Of a DNA stretch of 64,000 nt, positions 1-8,863 are shown one piece after another. Below the pieces are notes generated by a model. That model saw only the letters and a list, made by a program, of their open reading frames with translations. It ran no database searches and was not told the origin of the DNA. A program made the translations under genes and the position numbers. Each line of letters opens with the position of its first letter. Within the stretch, counting starts at the first letter, position 1. This DNA is from Hippea alviniae EP5-r (GTDB taxonomy: Bacteria; Campylobacterota_A; Desulfurellia; Desulfurellales; Hippeaceae), in NCBI RefSeq assembly GCF_000420385.1, contig NZ_ATUV01000001.1, forward strand, positions 1,116,001-1,180,000. Reading direction: 5' to 3'.

Positions 1-387
1 GCTGAGAATCTTTTTATCCCCCCTCACACTCAACTCAATACGACTTTCACTTCTAAAATACTCAACAACTTCGCAGGCACTCTTTTCTACAAGTTCTTCT
101 ATAGCAAAAATCTCACCAATATGTTTTCCCTTGACTTTGCCTTCTTTTGTCGCAAAAACTAAACAGGCTTTTCTGTTAAACACCGTTATAAAGCCATTTT
201 TATCTATAGAACATACGCCACTATCTATGCTTTTTAGAATATTCTCCAAATAGCGCCTGTTTCTTTCTAACTTGTCTTCTAATACTTCAAATTTTCTCTT
301 CAGTTGAGCATAGGATTTTTCTAACTTGCGGCTTGTATTTAAAACGGCTTCAAACATCACCTGCAAGGTTTTAAATTTCTCATCCAT
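1..387 (-). CDS. PAS-domain sensor protein, probable histidine kinase (C-terminal part beyond window)
   Basis: Only the first 129 or so residues are inside the window. Residues about 8-50 are charged and heptad-like, as in a coiled coil. They are followed by a PAS-type segment with the pattern ILKSIDSGVCSIDKNGFI and then FNRKACLVFA. This layout is typical of NtrB/AtoS-like cytoplasmic sensor kinases, but the kinase core is not visible, so the class is inference. The ATG overlaps the stop of the upstream TPR gene by one base (TGATG), so the two are probably translated together. There is no signal peptide; a cytoplasmic location is likely. Confidence 0.6.
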   Translation of the reverse strand, partial: MDEKFKTLQVMFEAVLNTSRKLEKSYAQLKRKFEVLEDKLERNRRYLENILKSIDSGVCSIDKNGFITVFNRKACLVFATKEGKVKGKHIGEIFAIEELVEKSACEVVEYFRSESRIELSVRGDKKILS

Positions 388-2597
388 CACATCAAAGACT
401 CAAGCACCTTTAAATATTGGCTATTTGGATAGTATCTTTTAAGCTTCAAATAAAACTCATTGGCACTCTTCTTGTCGTTAAGATTCAAATAAGACAGAGC
501 AACATAGAAAAGCACCTTCTCTCTATATGCCAAATTGTTCCTTAAATTGAGTAATGTCTCTATCGCATCCTTGTATTTTTTGAGCTTAAACAGACATCTG
601 CCCTTTAAAAACTCCACTTCATCGTTGTACATTCTTGTCTTTATCCGTTTTAAGTAATTCAGGGCTGATGAGCAGTTATCACTCTCAAGAAGCGATTTTG
701 CAATCCTTAATCTTAAGTAATCCTGCATGATTGGAACATCTATTCCCAATCCATTCTTATAAAGCTCATAAGCCTTGTTGTAATCATTATTAAAGTAATT
801 AATATCACCAAAAATCATGTCTATGTAATATACATACGGCTTTGTTTTGCTTAACTTGTTGACTATACCTGCTGCTTTTACATCATTGCCCATCTCGACA
901 TAGAATTTAGCAATAACAGTATCTTTGCACTCTTCATCCTTTATCTGATGCATAATCTTCTCAACACTGCCAACTTTACCTGAGAATATCATGCCCCAGG
1001 ATAGTTTGCACAAATCAGCCTTCTGTGGCTTCAAAAGAACAGCAAAGTCATAGGCTTTTTCGATTGTTTCAATATCTGGATTTTTATAAAAATCATCAAC
1101 CATTCTATTGATACACTCAGAAGCTATACTATCCGATTTTTTGTTGTATTCAGAATTTGGATACATTTTCTTGAGCTTGGCAAGATAATCTAAAGCTTCA
1201 GGGCAGTTTTTATCTCTATAATTTTTCTCAGCATAAACATACAAAGCCAAAGAGACAACTTCTGGGTCGTTTTTGTATTTTGCCATTATCTCATCAATCA
1301 TCTTCTTGCTTACCTGACCCTTTTTAAGCTTTGCTTCATCCATCAGTTTTCTTGCAAGTTCTCTATACTTTGCATTCTTGGAAAATTTTAGAATATACTT
1401 GCCGCGATAATCCAAATCATCATAATCACCCTTCTTTAAATCACATCTCATTCTCTCTATGTATGAAAACTCGACTATGTTGTTGTCTTTTGAAGACTCA
1501 AGATAAGAAAAAACCTTATCAGACTCCTTGTAATCTTCAAACTCACATAAAGCTATACCAACATCGCCAAGCTCTTTGTAAAACTTCTTAACATCTATGC
1601 TATTTAGTTCACTTGACATGTAATAGTAGGCAAGAACACTTCTTGCATAATCCTTCTTTCGATAGAAACACTCAGCAGAAAGCAGCATGCTCAAAGGATA
1701 ATAGCTGTTTTTCTTTTGAATATTCAAAAAATACTTCAAAGCTTGCCTGCACCTATTCTCTTTATAATAGCTATACCCAAGCATAAAATTAGCCTTAAAA
1801 GCCCAAACTGTTCCCGCATAGTCCTTCTTTATCTTTTTGTAAATCTGTCTTGCTGCCATAAACATATCCTGCTTCTGATAAATATCAGCTATGGAAAATA
1901 GGGTTTGGGCAACGGCATCGTTTTTCGGAGCAAGTTGAATAGCCTTGTTATATGTGCTTATTGCAAGGTTATACTGTTTCATCTTCTTATAACAATCACC
2001 CAACAGAAAATAGGCACTTATAAAAAAATGACTCTGTGGATACTTTGTAATTATCTCTTTAAAAAACGCAGCAGCAAGTTGATAGTTGTTTATATAAAAT
2101 GCCCTGATGCCGCTAAAAAAGAGCGTCTCATCGTAAGACGGTTTAATATTCTTAACAGGAGAGAATGTGTTTTCAGAAACATAAAACGGCAAAGCTATCA
2201 TATCCTTAGGAACAGCCGACAAGTTAAGCTCTTCTGTTTTTGTTGCTACAAAAGGCAAAGCCTTTATCACTATCTTATCGCCATTTTTGGAAAACTTAGG
2301 AACAAAACCCCTTTTACAGGTTATGACTATTTGAGATGAGTTATCAAAATTTTCAACCTGAAAGTTAGAAAACTCGCTATCTTTAAGGTCAAAAGAGAAA
2401 AATTCCTTTTTTAGTATTTTTTTTGGAAAATAGGCAACAAAATACCTGCCCTTTATGTAAGCCTTGAAATCAGACGGCACATCACTTAACACAAAATACG
2501 ATGTGCCGCCTTCCTTATAAAACTCAAGCTGCGCAGCGTTTGATTTGACTATAAAAAGTGCAAGTATCAGACAGAGTAAAACATAAACTCTTCGCAG
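387..2597 (-). CDS. secreted TPR-repeat protein with probable CTG start
   Basis: Long tetratricopeptide-repeat protein. Alpha-helical repeats are clear near residues 160-320 (pattern A-x4[11 protein letters not shown]) and again near the C-terminus ([34 protein letters not shown]). The first ATG/GTG-type codon is a GTG at 2492, but the frame stays open upstream. There it encodes a classic signal peptide ([20 protein letters not shown], then AQLEF) that no ATG, GTG or TTG can start. A CTG at 2597-2595 lies 8 bases after an AGAGGTG ribosome site (2612-2606), so I place the start there. The gene overlaps the end of glyA by 31 bases. The product is probably periplasmic. TPR proteins usually scaffold complexes; no partner is evident except the sensor kinase encoded next. 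If the CTG start is wrong, the product would be a 701-residue cytoplasmic form. Confidence 0.75.
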   Translation of the reverse strand: MRRVYVLLCLILALFIVKSNAAQLEFYKEGGTSYFVLSDVPSDFKAYIKGRYFVAYFPKKILKKEFFSFDLKDSEFSNFQVENFDNSSQIVITCKRGFVPKFSKNGDKIVIKALPFVATKTEELNLSAVPKDMIALPFYVSENTFSPVKNIKPSYDETLFFSGIRAFYINNYQLAAAFFKEIITKYPQSHFFISAYFLLGDCYKKMKQYNLAISTYNKAIQLAPKNDAVAQTLFSIADIYQKQDMFMAARQIYKKIKKDYAGTVWAFKANFMLGYSYYKENRCRQALKYFLNIQKKNSYYPLSMLLSAECFYRKKDYARSVLAYYYMSSELNSIDVKKFYKELGDVGIALCEFEDYKESDKVFSYLESSKDNNIVEFSYIERMRCDLKKGDYDDLDYRGKYILKFSKNAKYRELARKLMDEAKLKKGQVSKKMIDEIMAKYKNDPEVVSLALYVYAEKNYRDKNCPEALDYLAKLKKMYPNSEYNKKSDSIASECINRMVDDFYKNPDIETIEKAYDFAVLLKPQKADLCKLSWGMIFSGKVGSVEKIMHQIKDEECKDTVIAKFYVEMGNDVKAAGIVNKLSKTKPYVYYIDMIFGDINYFNNDYNKAYELYKNGLGIDVPIMQDYLRLRIAKSLLESDNCSSALNYLKRIKTRMYNDEVEFLKGRCLFKLKKYKDAIETLLNLRNNLAYREKVLFYVALSYLNLNDKKSANEFYLKLKRYYPNSQYLKVLESLM

Positions 2598-3805
2598 AGC
2601 TTTTTCACCTCTTCTCTTATCATGCTATATTTCTTCTCATCACCTATGTTGTTGAGCACTTCCGTTATAAATTCGCCAATCTTTTCCATCTCTTTCTCTT
2701 TCATTCCGCGCGTTGTTATGGCTGGTGTTCCTATTCTTATACCGCTTGCTACAAACGGGCTTCTTGTCTCACCAGGAATCGTGTTCTTATTAACCGTTAT
2801 ACCAACCTTACCCAATGCTTCTTCTGCATCTTTACCTGTTATATTCTTATTTGTCAAATCAACAAGAATTAGATGATTATCAGTGCCGCCAGAGACAAGT
2901 TTAAATCCGTTATCTATTAAAACTTCAGCTAACTTTTTGGCGTTTTTAACAACCTGCTTCTGATACTCTTTAAACTCATCACTCAAAGCTTCTTTGAAGC
3001 AGACAGCCTTTGCAGCAATCACATGCATTAGTGGACCACCCTGCATACCGGGAAATACCATCTTATCAATTGGCTTTGCAAAGAACTCCTTTGTCATTAT
3101 CATGCCGCCTCTTGGGCCGCGCAGGGTTTTGTGTGTTGTTGTTGTAACAAACTCGCAGTATGGAATTGGGCTTGGGTGAAGGCCTGCAGCAACAAGGCCT
3201 GCAATATGAGCAATGTCTGCCATTAAGTAAGCATCAACGCTATCCGCTATCTCTCTGAACTTTTTAAAATCTATAATTCTTGGATATGCACTTGCTCCAC
3301 AGACGATTAATCTCGGCTTAAACTCTTGGGCAATCTCGGCTACTTCATCATAATCTATCATGCCTGTTTCAGGATTAACACCGTATCCGAATGTAAGATA
3401 CAGTTTTCCTGAGAAGTTAACCCTTGAGCCATGTGTTAGATGCCCACCGTTTGTTAAATCCATACCAAGCAGTCTGTCGCCAGGCTGCAGCGTTGCCATA
3501 TAAACAGCCATATTTGCCTGAGAACCTGAGTGTGGCTGCACATTAACATGCTCAGCACCAAAGAGTTTTTTTGCCCTTTCTATAGCAAGATTCTCAACAA
3601 CATCGACATATTCACATCCACCGTAATACCTTTTTGAAGGATAGCCTTCAGCGTATTTATTCGTCATAACAGAACCTTGAGCTTCCATCACAGCTTCGGA
3701 TACAAAGTTTTCGCTGGCTATAAGCTCAAGGCCATACATTTCTCTTCTTTTCTCGTTCTCAATAGCCTGATACACATCTGGGTCAAAATCTTTTAAAACT
3801 CTCAT
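2567..3805 (-). CDS. glyA: serine hydroxymethyltransferase
   Basis: PLP enzyme that converts serine plus tetrahydrofolate to glycine plus methylene-tetrahydrofolate, the main source of one-carbon units. At 412 residues it matches the bacterial family. The PLP lysine is K226 in [14 protein letters not shown]; the N-terminal ELIASENF, the YAEGYP-KRYYGGC segment and the PHSGSQAN motif are all intact. The start is an ATG after a strong GGAGGGAG site that lies inside the end of rpiB (4-base ATGA overlap), so translation is coupled. The tail overlaps the probable start of the TPR gene. Folate use links it to folP elsewhere in the window. Confidence 0.97.
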   Translation of the reverse strand: MRVLKDFDPDVYQAIENEKRREMYGLELIASENFVSEAVMEAQGSVMTNKYAEGYPSKRYYGGCEYVDVVENLAIERAKKLFGAEHVNVQPHSGSQANMAVYMATLQPGDRLLGMDLTNGGHLTHGSRVNFSGKLYLTFGYGVNPETGMIDYDEVAEIAQEFKPRLIVCGASAYPRIIDFKKFREIADSVDAYLMADIAHIAGLVAAGLHPSPIPYCEFVTTTTHKTLRGPRGGMIMTKEFFAKPIDKMVFPGMQGGPLMHVIAAKAVCFKEALSDEFKEYQKQVVKNAKKLAEVLIDNGFKLVSGGTDNHLILVDLTNKNITGKDAEEALGKVGITVNKNTIPGETRSPFVASGIRIGTPAITTRGMKEKEMEKIGEFITEVLNNIGDEKKYSMIREEVKKLCEEFMFYSV

Positions 3806-4236
3806 ACTCCCTCCATCTTTGCTATTTTATCTATTCTTCTCTTATGCCTGCCTCCTTCAAACTCTTCCCTTAAAAATATCTCAACCATCTGCTTTGCTAT
3901 CTCAACGCCCGTTGTCCTTCCACCAAACGCTATGATGTTTGCGTTGTTGTGTTTTCTTGCATACTCTGCCGTATAAGCATCATGACATAAGGCACACCTT
4001 ATACCTTTAACCTTATTTGCCGCTATACTCATACCGATACCTGTTCCACAGATTAATATACCCTTTGAGTCAGTTTGTGCAACCTTTTGCGCAACAGATT
4101 CGGCTATGTCCGGATAATCGCATGATTCTTCTGAAAATGTACCCAAATCTTCAAACTCAACACCCTTTTCTCTTAGGAAAACTTTAATCTTCTCTTTCAA
4201 CTCAAAACCACCATGGTCAGAGCCTATAAAAATCAC
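3802..4236 (-). CDS. rpiB: ribose-5-phosphate isomerase B
   Basis: Interconverts ribose 5-phosphate and ribulose 5-phosphate in the non-oxidative pentose phosphate pathway. The 144 residues match the RpiB/LacA/LacB family: N-terminal [10 protein letters not shown], a catalytic-type cysteine in SCDYPD, and the anion-binding loop [13 protein letters not shown]. The start codon is GTG, preceded by a strong GGGGGTGGG ribosome site 5 bases away. It is the first gene of the operon rpiB-glyA-TPR-sensor. The pairing of rpiB with glyA is common in bacteria. With the transaldolase in this window it covers part of pentose phosphate metabolism. Confidence 0.95.
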   Translation of the reverse strand: MIFIGSDHGGFELKEKIKVFLREKGVEFEDLGTFSEESCDYPDIAESVAQKVAQTDSKGILICGTGIGMSIAANKVKGIRCALCHDAYTAEYARKHNNANIIAFGGRTTGVEIAKQMVEIFLREEFEGGRHKRRIDKIAKMEGV

Positions 4237-4325
4237 AAAAACCCACCCCCTTATAAATTTTCAGCAACTTTATATCAAAATGGAATTCTATTTTCTATAT
4301 TTTGTAATGAAAGACAGATGATGGC

Positions 4326-4340
4326 TTAACTTTAAGTTAA
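4326..4340. promoter_or_regulatory. 15-bp perfect palindrome upstream of rpiB
   Basis: TTAACTT-T-AAGTTAA is a perfect inverted repeat about 90 bases before the rpiB start, in a 177-base gap that otherwise looks like AT-rich promoter sequence. It could be an operator or chance in AT-rich DNA. A weak TATAAA -10 is present nearer the gene but no good -35. Confidence 0.25.
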
Positions 4341-4413
4341 TTGTGAATTCAAATAATTGTGGATTTAAGAAATAGCTCTTCATTATATCTTAAAGGTGGC
4401 ACTCAAAAACCTT

Positions 4414-5412
4414 TCAATTATTTATCAAAAGCTTCTTTATCTCATCAACACTCTTCGCATCAATAATCGCATCTTTTATGGTTTTGAGTTTATCGATGTC
4501 ATTAATTGTTTTTATTGACTCAAACAGAGCAAGTCCATCACTGCTAAACTTAAGCTGCAAGCCTATTTTTATGGCTTCGAGCAGTCCTTCATAAACACCT
4601 TCCTGCCAACCAGCCTGTTTTCCTTCCTGCCAGCCTATCTGTTTGCCTTCTTCAATTAGTCTATCTGCTAATGTTGGCATTTTGTCTCCTCCTGTTTCTT
4701 TAATTACTCTGCTTAGTTCTTTTTTGTCTATGTCTCTGGCTATAATAATATACTCCAAAAACAGACAATATCCATTCTTATCTGATACCTGTATAAGAGC
4801 TTTAAGGACAGGCTTTAGGCTCTTTATATCATCAAATATATGTTTCATGCTCAAAAGTCCAGCCAAAAGCTCAAGGTTGTTTATTGCTTTTGTTGTTTCT
4901 ATTATCTTGTCATCGTTGAGTCTGTTTGTATCGAAGATAATGCTTTTAAAATTTAAAAGATACTCTTTTATGTTTTTGTCTTCAATATTGAAATAGTTTG
5001 AGAAGTTTTCAGGAATAGAGAGCTTCTTTTTTCCATGATAGAAGATAAAGGGAATTATGGGTATCAACTCTTCTTTGTTCTTTATGTTTGTCTCTCAGAT
5101 GGTTGTCATGTATGAGAGTATCTGAATGAGAGTAAATCTGTCCGCGTATGATTTATGCTCAAAGAGTATGTATATCTGAGCTTTTCTTCCTTTTTCTTTA
5201 CTTGTTTTGCACTCAACGACTAAATCAAGATGATGCCTTTTGTATCTCTTTGAAATCTTCTCTGTGTCTATAACCTTTATTGTGTTTAAGTCTAATGATT
5301 GCTTGAGTTTTTCTGGCAAAAATGAGATTAAGAAATCCTTTATATTTTTCTCATTGCTGAATAGCCTTTTGAAGAATGTGTCGTGTGGTTGGGTGAGTTT
5401 TAAATTTTCCAT
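4414..5412 (-). pseudogene. Rpn-family recombination-promoting nuclease, interrupted by an in-frame TGA
   Basis: Member of the Rpn/transposase_31 PD-(D/E)XK family. The N-terminal part (LTQPHDTFFKRLFS, then HHLDLVVECKT and ILFEHKS, giving the D...ExK nuclease core) and the C-terminal part (ELIPIIPFIFYHG, ending with the family-typical GKQIGWQEGKQAGWQEG repeats) are in the same frame. They are separated by a single TGA at 5097-5095. The family normally has a tryptophan here (TTIWE), so one TGG-to-TGA change explains the break. There is no frameshift or deletion. The C-terminal part could restart at the TTG at 5067. Without the stop the protein would be 332 residues. These genes act as mobile, often decaying DNA endonucleases; there are no functional neighbours. 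Confidence 0.85.
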
Positions 5413-5473
5413 ATTTCAATCTTACATAATGGGTATAAAAAGACAAGGGTAAAATACATTTTAAACAAACCAT

Positions 5474-5500
5474 CCAGACGACTCACAAAGAGCCGCCTGG
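5474..5500 (-). terminator. hairpin terminator for the HAD gene
   Basis: Read on the minus strand, an 11-base-pair stem (CCAGGCGGCTC pairing with GAGTCGTCTGG, two G-U pairs) with a 5-base loop follows the HAD phosphatase stop by 8 bases. A T-rich stretch comes after it. Confidence 0.7.
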
Positions 5501-5508
5501 ATTAAAAT

Positions 5509-5979
5509 TTAGCCCCTTAAAGTTGCTATAAGTTTTGTGGGATTTAAAAGAAGCTCAAATACACTGTCTATGCCATAAACAACAATATCAGCACTCAGAA
5601 GCGTCTGAACAGCTATACCTTCACCATTATCAACAGCTATACCCAACGCTGCGCTTTTTAGCATCTCTGCGTCATTTCTTCCATTTCCTATAGCAACAAC
5701 ATCACTACAGCCAAGCTCATAGATGAAGCTTTTTTTAAACTCTCTCTGATTCTCCTTTGGAGCTATAACTATATCGCAAGGCAGAATTTCAAGCTGAGAA
5801 GATGCAGATGAGAATGTATCACCCGTCAGAACATAGATTTTTAGACTCTTTGAGAGCTCATCCATCGCATTTTTAACACTATCAACAAGAACACCAGAGT
5901 TTGCAAGCGTGCCGTTGAAGTCAAAGACAGCTTTTTTGAGCTTTAGAACGCCATAACTCGGTATGTGAACTTCAATCAC
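5509..5979 (-). CDS. HAD-family hydrolase (soluble P-type ATPase-like)
   Basis: Haloacid-dehalogenase-fold protein of 156 residues without a cap domain, resembling the soluble P-type ATPase-like group (COG4087). Motif I reads FDFNGTLA: the nucleophile Asp is present but the usual second Asp (DxD) is Asn. Motif II is YVLTGDTFSSA, and motif III/IV lies in IGNGRNDAEMLKSAALGIAV, which is intact. The substrate is unknown; a phosphatase or phosphosugar role is the usual guess. It is followed by a terminator. The next genes on the same strand are a zinc-ribbon and a NifX-like protein, which may form one transcript with it. Confidence 0.8.
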   Translation of the reverse strand: MIEVHIPSYGVLKLKKAVFDFNGTLANSGVLVDSVKNAMDELSKSLKIYVLTGDTFSSASSQLEILPCDIVIAPKENQREFKKSFIYELGCSDVVAIGNGRNDAEMLKSAALGIAVDNGEGIAVQTLLSADIVVYGIDSVFELLLNPTKLIATLRG

Positions 5980-5989
5980 TTAAATCCTC

Positions 5990-6229
5990 CTAAAAGTCGC
6001 CAAATCTTCTTCCTCTGCCCATGCCACGACCTAAGCCTCTTCCCATGCCTCTACCTAAACCTCTGCCCATTCCTCGACCCATACCCTTGCCCATGCCAGG
6101 ACCTGCTCCAGCATACTCATCAACCCTGTAAACATTGGCCGAACCACACTTTGGACATACAGGCCTGCCTGTTCCGAAAGGCTCTTCAAACTCTGCTCCG
6201 CAATCTGCACACTTAAACCTTCTCATCAT
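5990..6229 (-). CDS. zinc-ribbon protein with Gly-Met/Leu-Gly-Arg repeats
   Basis: Small protein of 79 residues. The N-terminal half is an FmdB-like zinc ribbon: KCADCG and CPKCG form a CxxC...CxxC pair near residues 7-33. The C-terminal half is a low-complexity run of about eight GMGRG/GLGRG units ending RRFGDF. The four cysteines suggest bound Zn or another metal; the basic Gly/Arg/Met tail could bind RNA, membranes or a soft metal. It starts at ATGATG after AAGGGGG and is 5 bases from the NifX-like gene, so the two are probably one operon. Short proteins of this kind beside NifX-like proteins are seen in anaerobes, but I know no defined function. Confidence 0.75.
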   Translation of the reverse strand: MMRRFKCADCGAEFEEPFGTGRPVCPKCGSANVYRVDEYAGAGPGMGKGMGRGMGRGLGRGMGRGLGRGMGRGRRFGDF

Positions 6230-6233
6230 TTTC

Positions 6234-6584
6234 TTACCCCCTTATTAAACTTTCAATAATTTTTTCTATCTCTTTCTCTTCTGTCTCCAATACACTTATG
6301 CCAGCATACTCAAGATTCATTCTCATACCTTCACCTATATCCCTTGCAACAAACAGCTCAACACCATAATCAGACAGAATAGCAGGTATAATTCTGCCTG
6401 CTCCAAGTCCTCTGCCGGTCTCTTCTGAGCCCATACCATCCTTTACCATCTCAGGGATTGGGTTTTTAACGGCAACCCTTTCCATTATCTCGCCATTCCC
6501 AATATCTACAATAGCAAGGTATTTGCTAAGAGCTGTATGTGATGCAATCTTTTTTAAATTGTTTGTTGGAAATGCGACTTTCAT
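6234..6584 (-). CDS. NifX/NifB-C-terminal-like (dinitrogenase FeMo-cofactor family) protein
   Basis: The single-domain family (PF02579-like) binds Fe-Mo/Fe-S cofactors in nitrogen fixers, but it is widespread in non-fixing anaerobes with unknown roles. The order fits: MKVAFPTNN start, then LAIVDI, the glycine-rich GLGAGRIIPAILSDYGVELFVA, and a C-terminal GISVLET. About 116 residues. I start at the ATG at 6584 because GGAGGT lies 6 bases before it; a longer frame upstream lacks such a site. It is operonic with the zinc-ribbon repeat protein. No nitrogenase genes are in the window, so a role in metal or cluster handling is inference. Confidence 0.8.
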   Translation of the reverse strand: MKVAFPTNNLKKIASHTALSKYLAIVDIGNGEIMERVAVKNPIPEMVKDGMGSEETGRGLGAGRIIPAILSDYGVELFVARDIGEGMRMNLEYAGISVLETEEKEIEKIIESLIRG

Positions 6585-6610
6585 ACTTTTACCTCCATCA
6601 TTTCTCCTGT

Positions 6611-6627
6611 TTTGAACATATGTCAAA
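6611..6627. promoter_or_regulatory. possible CRP/FNR-like site
   Basis: TTTGA-ACATATG-TCAAA is a near-palindrome 27 bases upstream of the NifX-like start. Removing one A makes it perfect. It resembles CRP/FNR-family half-sites (TTGAC/GTCAA), but the spacing is one base off. A weak TTGAAT-N16-CATAAT promoter overlaps it. Confidence 0.25.
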
Positions 6628-6757
6628 TTATGAAAAAGTCAAGAACAAATTCAAAAAATTCCTAAAAACTCTCAAAAAACTTTGTATAAGAATTTGTATA
6701 AGAAAAAGATTCTCTATATTTTTTACGGAAAATCTTTCAGAAAAATTATGTTTTTTA

Positions 6758-6786
6758 TTGACATGAATATTATAGAGTTATAGTAT
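6758..6786 (+). promoter_or_regulatory. sigma70-like promoter of the FadL-type porin
   Basis: Perfect TTGACA -35 at 6758-6763, a 17-base spacer, and TAGTAT -10 at 6781-6786 (an overlapping TATAGT is also possible). It is followed by a leader of about 50 bases and a strong AAAGGAGGT ribosome site. Confidence 0.6.
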
Positions 6787-6844
6787 TACTTTGGCAGCTA
6801 TGAATTTGTAATTTAATTGACTTTTTAACAAAAGGAGGTTTAAG

Positions 6845-8194
6845 ATGTCTGTTAAGAAAAAGCTTTTTAGTGCTGCATTGGCTGCTGGATTGGTTTTTGG
6901 CATCTCTAACATCTCTAACGCAACTAATGGCTACTACATGATAGCCACTGGTGCAAAATCACTTGGTATGGCAGGTGCTGTTGTTGCAAACCCGCAGGAT
7001 GCATCAACAATCATCCAAAATCCTGCTGGAATAGCTTGGTTACCAAATACAATGTTCGATGTTGGTGGTTCCCTATTCATGCCACCAAGAAAACTCAATG
7101 GACACAAGAGTGACTCCAATCTGTTTGTTGTTCCTGCTGCTGGCTTCGCATACAATCCTATGGGTTGTAATTGTGGAACACCTCACTTTGTATTTGGCAT
7201 TGGAATGTATGGTGTTTCCGGTATGGGTGTTGATTGGAGTGATAATAACTTAACAGGAGACCAAAAAGTACCCGTCATGACACCCTTAGGACCAGTCAAT
7301 GTAAAAACTGGTTGGTTAAAAAAAGCCTATTCAAATATGCAAATGATGGAAATGTCTATTGGTGGTGCATATAGAACCGGCAATTTCTCAATAGGTTTCG
7401 CGCCCGTATTTGTCTATCAAGCCCTAAGTATGGAATTCGATTGGAATGTTCCAGACTATAAGAACACCTTAGGTGGAGGAGTGTACACCAACCAACAAAT
7501 GAAATTGCCAAGCCCCGGGGTTCACACAGATTCCTTGGATACAGCAAATGCGTACGGAATAGGGTTCGACTTAGGTTTAGTATACAAAATTAATGACATG
7601 CTCACGGTTGGTTTAGTATACAAATCAAAAAGATACATGCAAAAATTAGAGTGGAACACGACTCCAGGAAATGGATTGATGATTACCTCCGACAAAGTCA
7701 AAATGAGGCTTGATATGCCTCGCCAAGTGGCATTCGGCATTGACTTTAGGCCTATTGAACCCTTACGAATAGAAACAGATATAAGATGGATAAACTACAA
7801 AGATGTAATGTGGGAACCAAAAGTAAGTGGACTTGCAATTGATAAATGGCCCTTCCATTGGCACAATCAGTGGGTGTTTGCAGTTGGTGCATCCTATGAC
7901 ATATCAAAATCCTTTACAGTAAGGGCAGGATTTAATTACGCAAAAAGTCCTATAAAAGATGAAGACCTAAATAGCAACATAGTTGCACCAGCTATAGTCC
8001 AGACCCACGCAACAATAGGATTTACATACAAATTCACTAAAAACTTTGATATATCAATGGCATACGCCCACGCCTTCTCCCATAAACAGAGCGTAAAAAA
8101 TACAGATATGCAAGATGTAATGATGTATGGGCCAGAAACAAGTGTGAAAATGCACCAGGACACAGTCGCTTTTGAGTTAAGCTATGTCTTTTAA
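6845..8194 (+). CDS. FadL/OmpP1/TodX-family outer-membrane transport protein
   Basis: Outer-membrane beta-barrel that lets long-chain fatty acids or other hydrophobic molecules across. The signal peptide is residues 1-26 (KKKLFSAALAAGLVFGISNI, then SNA). It is followed by the family hallmark near residues 37-65: GAKSLGMAGAVVA, DASTIIQNPAGIAWL. At 449 residues it has the usual length. The C-terminus ELSYVF ends in phenylalanine, the BAM recognition signal. Bracketed by its own promoter and terminator, so it is a single-gene transcript. Codon choice and the strong ribosome site suggest high expression. The substrate is unknown; hydrocarbons or fatty acids are possible. Confidence 0.92.
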   Translation: MSVKKKLFSAALAAGLVFGISNISNATNGYYMIATGAKSLGMAGAVVANPQDASTIIQNPAGIAWLPNTMFDVGGSLFMPPRKLNGHKSDSNLFVVPAAGFAYNPMGCNCGTPHFVFGIGMYGVSGMGVDWSDNNLTGDQKVPVMTPLGPVNVKTGWLKKAYSNMQMMEMSIGGAYRTGNFSIGFAPVFVYQALSMEFDWNVPDYKNTLGGGVYTNQQMKLPSPGVHTDSLDTANAYGIGFDLGLVYKINDMLTVGLVYKSKRYMQKLEWNTTPGNGLMITSDKVKMRLDMPRQVAFGIDFRPIEPLRIETDIRWINYKDVMWEPKVSGLAIDKWPFHWHNQWVFAVGASYDISKSFTVRAGFNYAKSPIKDEDLNSNIVAPAIVQTHATIGFTYKFTKNFDISMAYAHAFSHKQSVKNTDMQDVMMYGPETSVKMHQDTVAFELSYVF

Positions 8195-8223
8195 TTAAAA
8201 CCCAAACCTCCTACAATAAACAT

Positions 8224-8252
8224 AAGCCGACTCTTCAAGAGTCGGCTTTTTT
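8224..8252 (+). terminator. rho-independent terminator of the FadL-type gene
   Basis: AAGCCGACTC-TTCAA-GAGTCGGCTT forms a perfect 10-base-pair stem directly followed by TTTTTT, 30 bases after the stop. Confidence 0.93.
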
Positions 8253-8312
8253 ATTTGAATTAACAATCTTTTCTATATACAATTGAGCCCAAGAAAATAA
8301 AGGGGGTAGAAA

Positions 8313-8855
8313 ATGGACAAATACTTTTATGCCCTTACGGTTATTGGCAGGGATAAACCGGGAATAGTGGCTGCGGTATCAGAAGTTTTATACAATAAAA
8401 ACATCTCCATAGAAGATTCAGTTTCAACACTATTGGGCGACCAGTTCACTATGACACTCATAATCTCATCTGAGACAAACTATGGTGTATTAGAGTTAAA
8501 GAAATCGTTTGCAAAGGCAAGAAAAGAGCTTGAGCTAAGTATCTCTTTAAGGAGAATCGAAAAAGAAGAAGCAAAAACAAAAGAACCAGAAAACTTATAC
8601 AGCGTATCTGTGTATGGTGAAGACAAAGTCGGCATAGTCTATACAATCTCAAAAGCCTTCGCCGACAATAATATAAACATTTTAGATCTAAGAACAAGAC
8701 TCACAAGTGCTGATAATCCTATGTATGTAATGATTCTTGAAATAGATTTGCCAAAGGACATCTCAGAAGATAAATTCAAAGAGATTCTAAACAATGCAAG
8801 CAAGCAGATAGGTGTTGACTACTCCATTAGAAAAATAGAGACTTACGAGCTTTAG
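8313..8855 (+). CDS. double-ACT-domain regulatory protein (GcvR-like)
   Basis: 180 residues with two ACT domains, about 4-75 (YALTVIGRDKPGIVAAVSEVL) and 97-175 (YSVSVYGEDKVGIVYTISKAF). This is the arrangement of GcvR-type amino-acid-sensing proteins. ACT domains bind small ligands, usually amino acids such as glycine or serine; a link to glyA and one-carbon metabolism is possible but not shown by adjacency. The start ATG follows AAAGGGGG. The gene precedes peptide deformylase by only a few bases, so it probably heads the ACT-def-uvrB transcript. No DNA-binding domain is present. Confidence 0.85.
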   Translation: MDKYFYALTVIGRDKPGIVAAVSEVLYNKNISIEDSVSTLLGDQFTMTLIISSETNYGVLELKKSFAKARKELELSISLRRIEKEEAKTKEPENLYSVSVYGEDKVGIVYTISKAFADNNINILDLRTRLTSADNPMYVMILEIDLPKDISEDKFKEILNNASKQIGVDYSIRKIETYEL

Positions 8856-8863
8856 GAGTGCCT

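Noticed and set aside
1331-2339. Several plus-strand open frames opposite the TPR gene
   Set aside because: They are shadows of the minus-strand gene, with no ribosome sites and no family resemblance.
6234-6584. Nitrogen fixation gene cluster
   Set aside because: Only NifX-like domains are present; there are no nifH, nifD or nifK genes, and such domains are common in non-fixing anaerobes.
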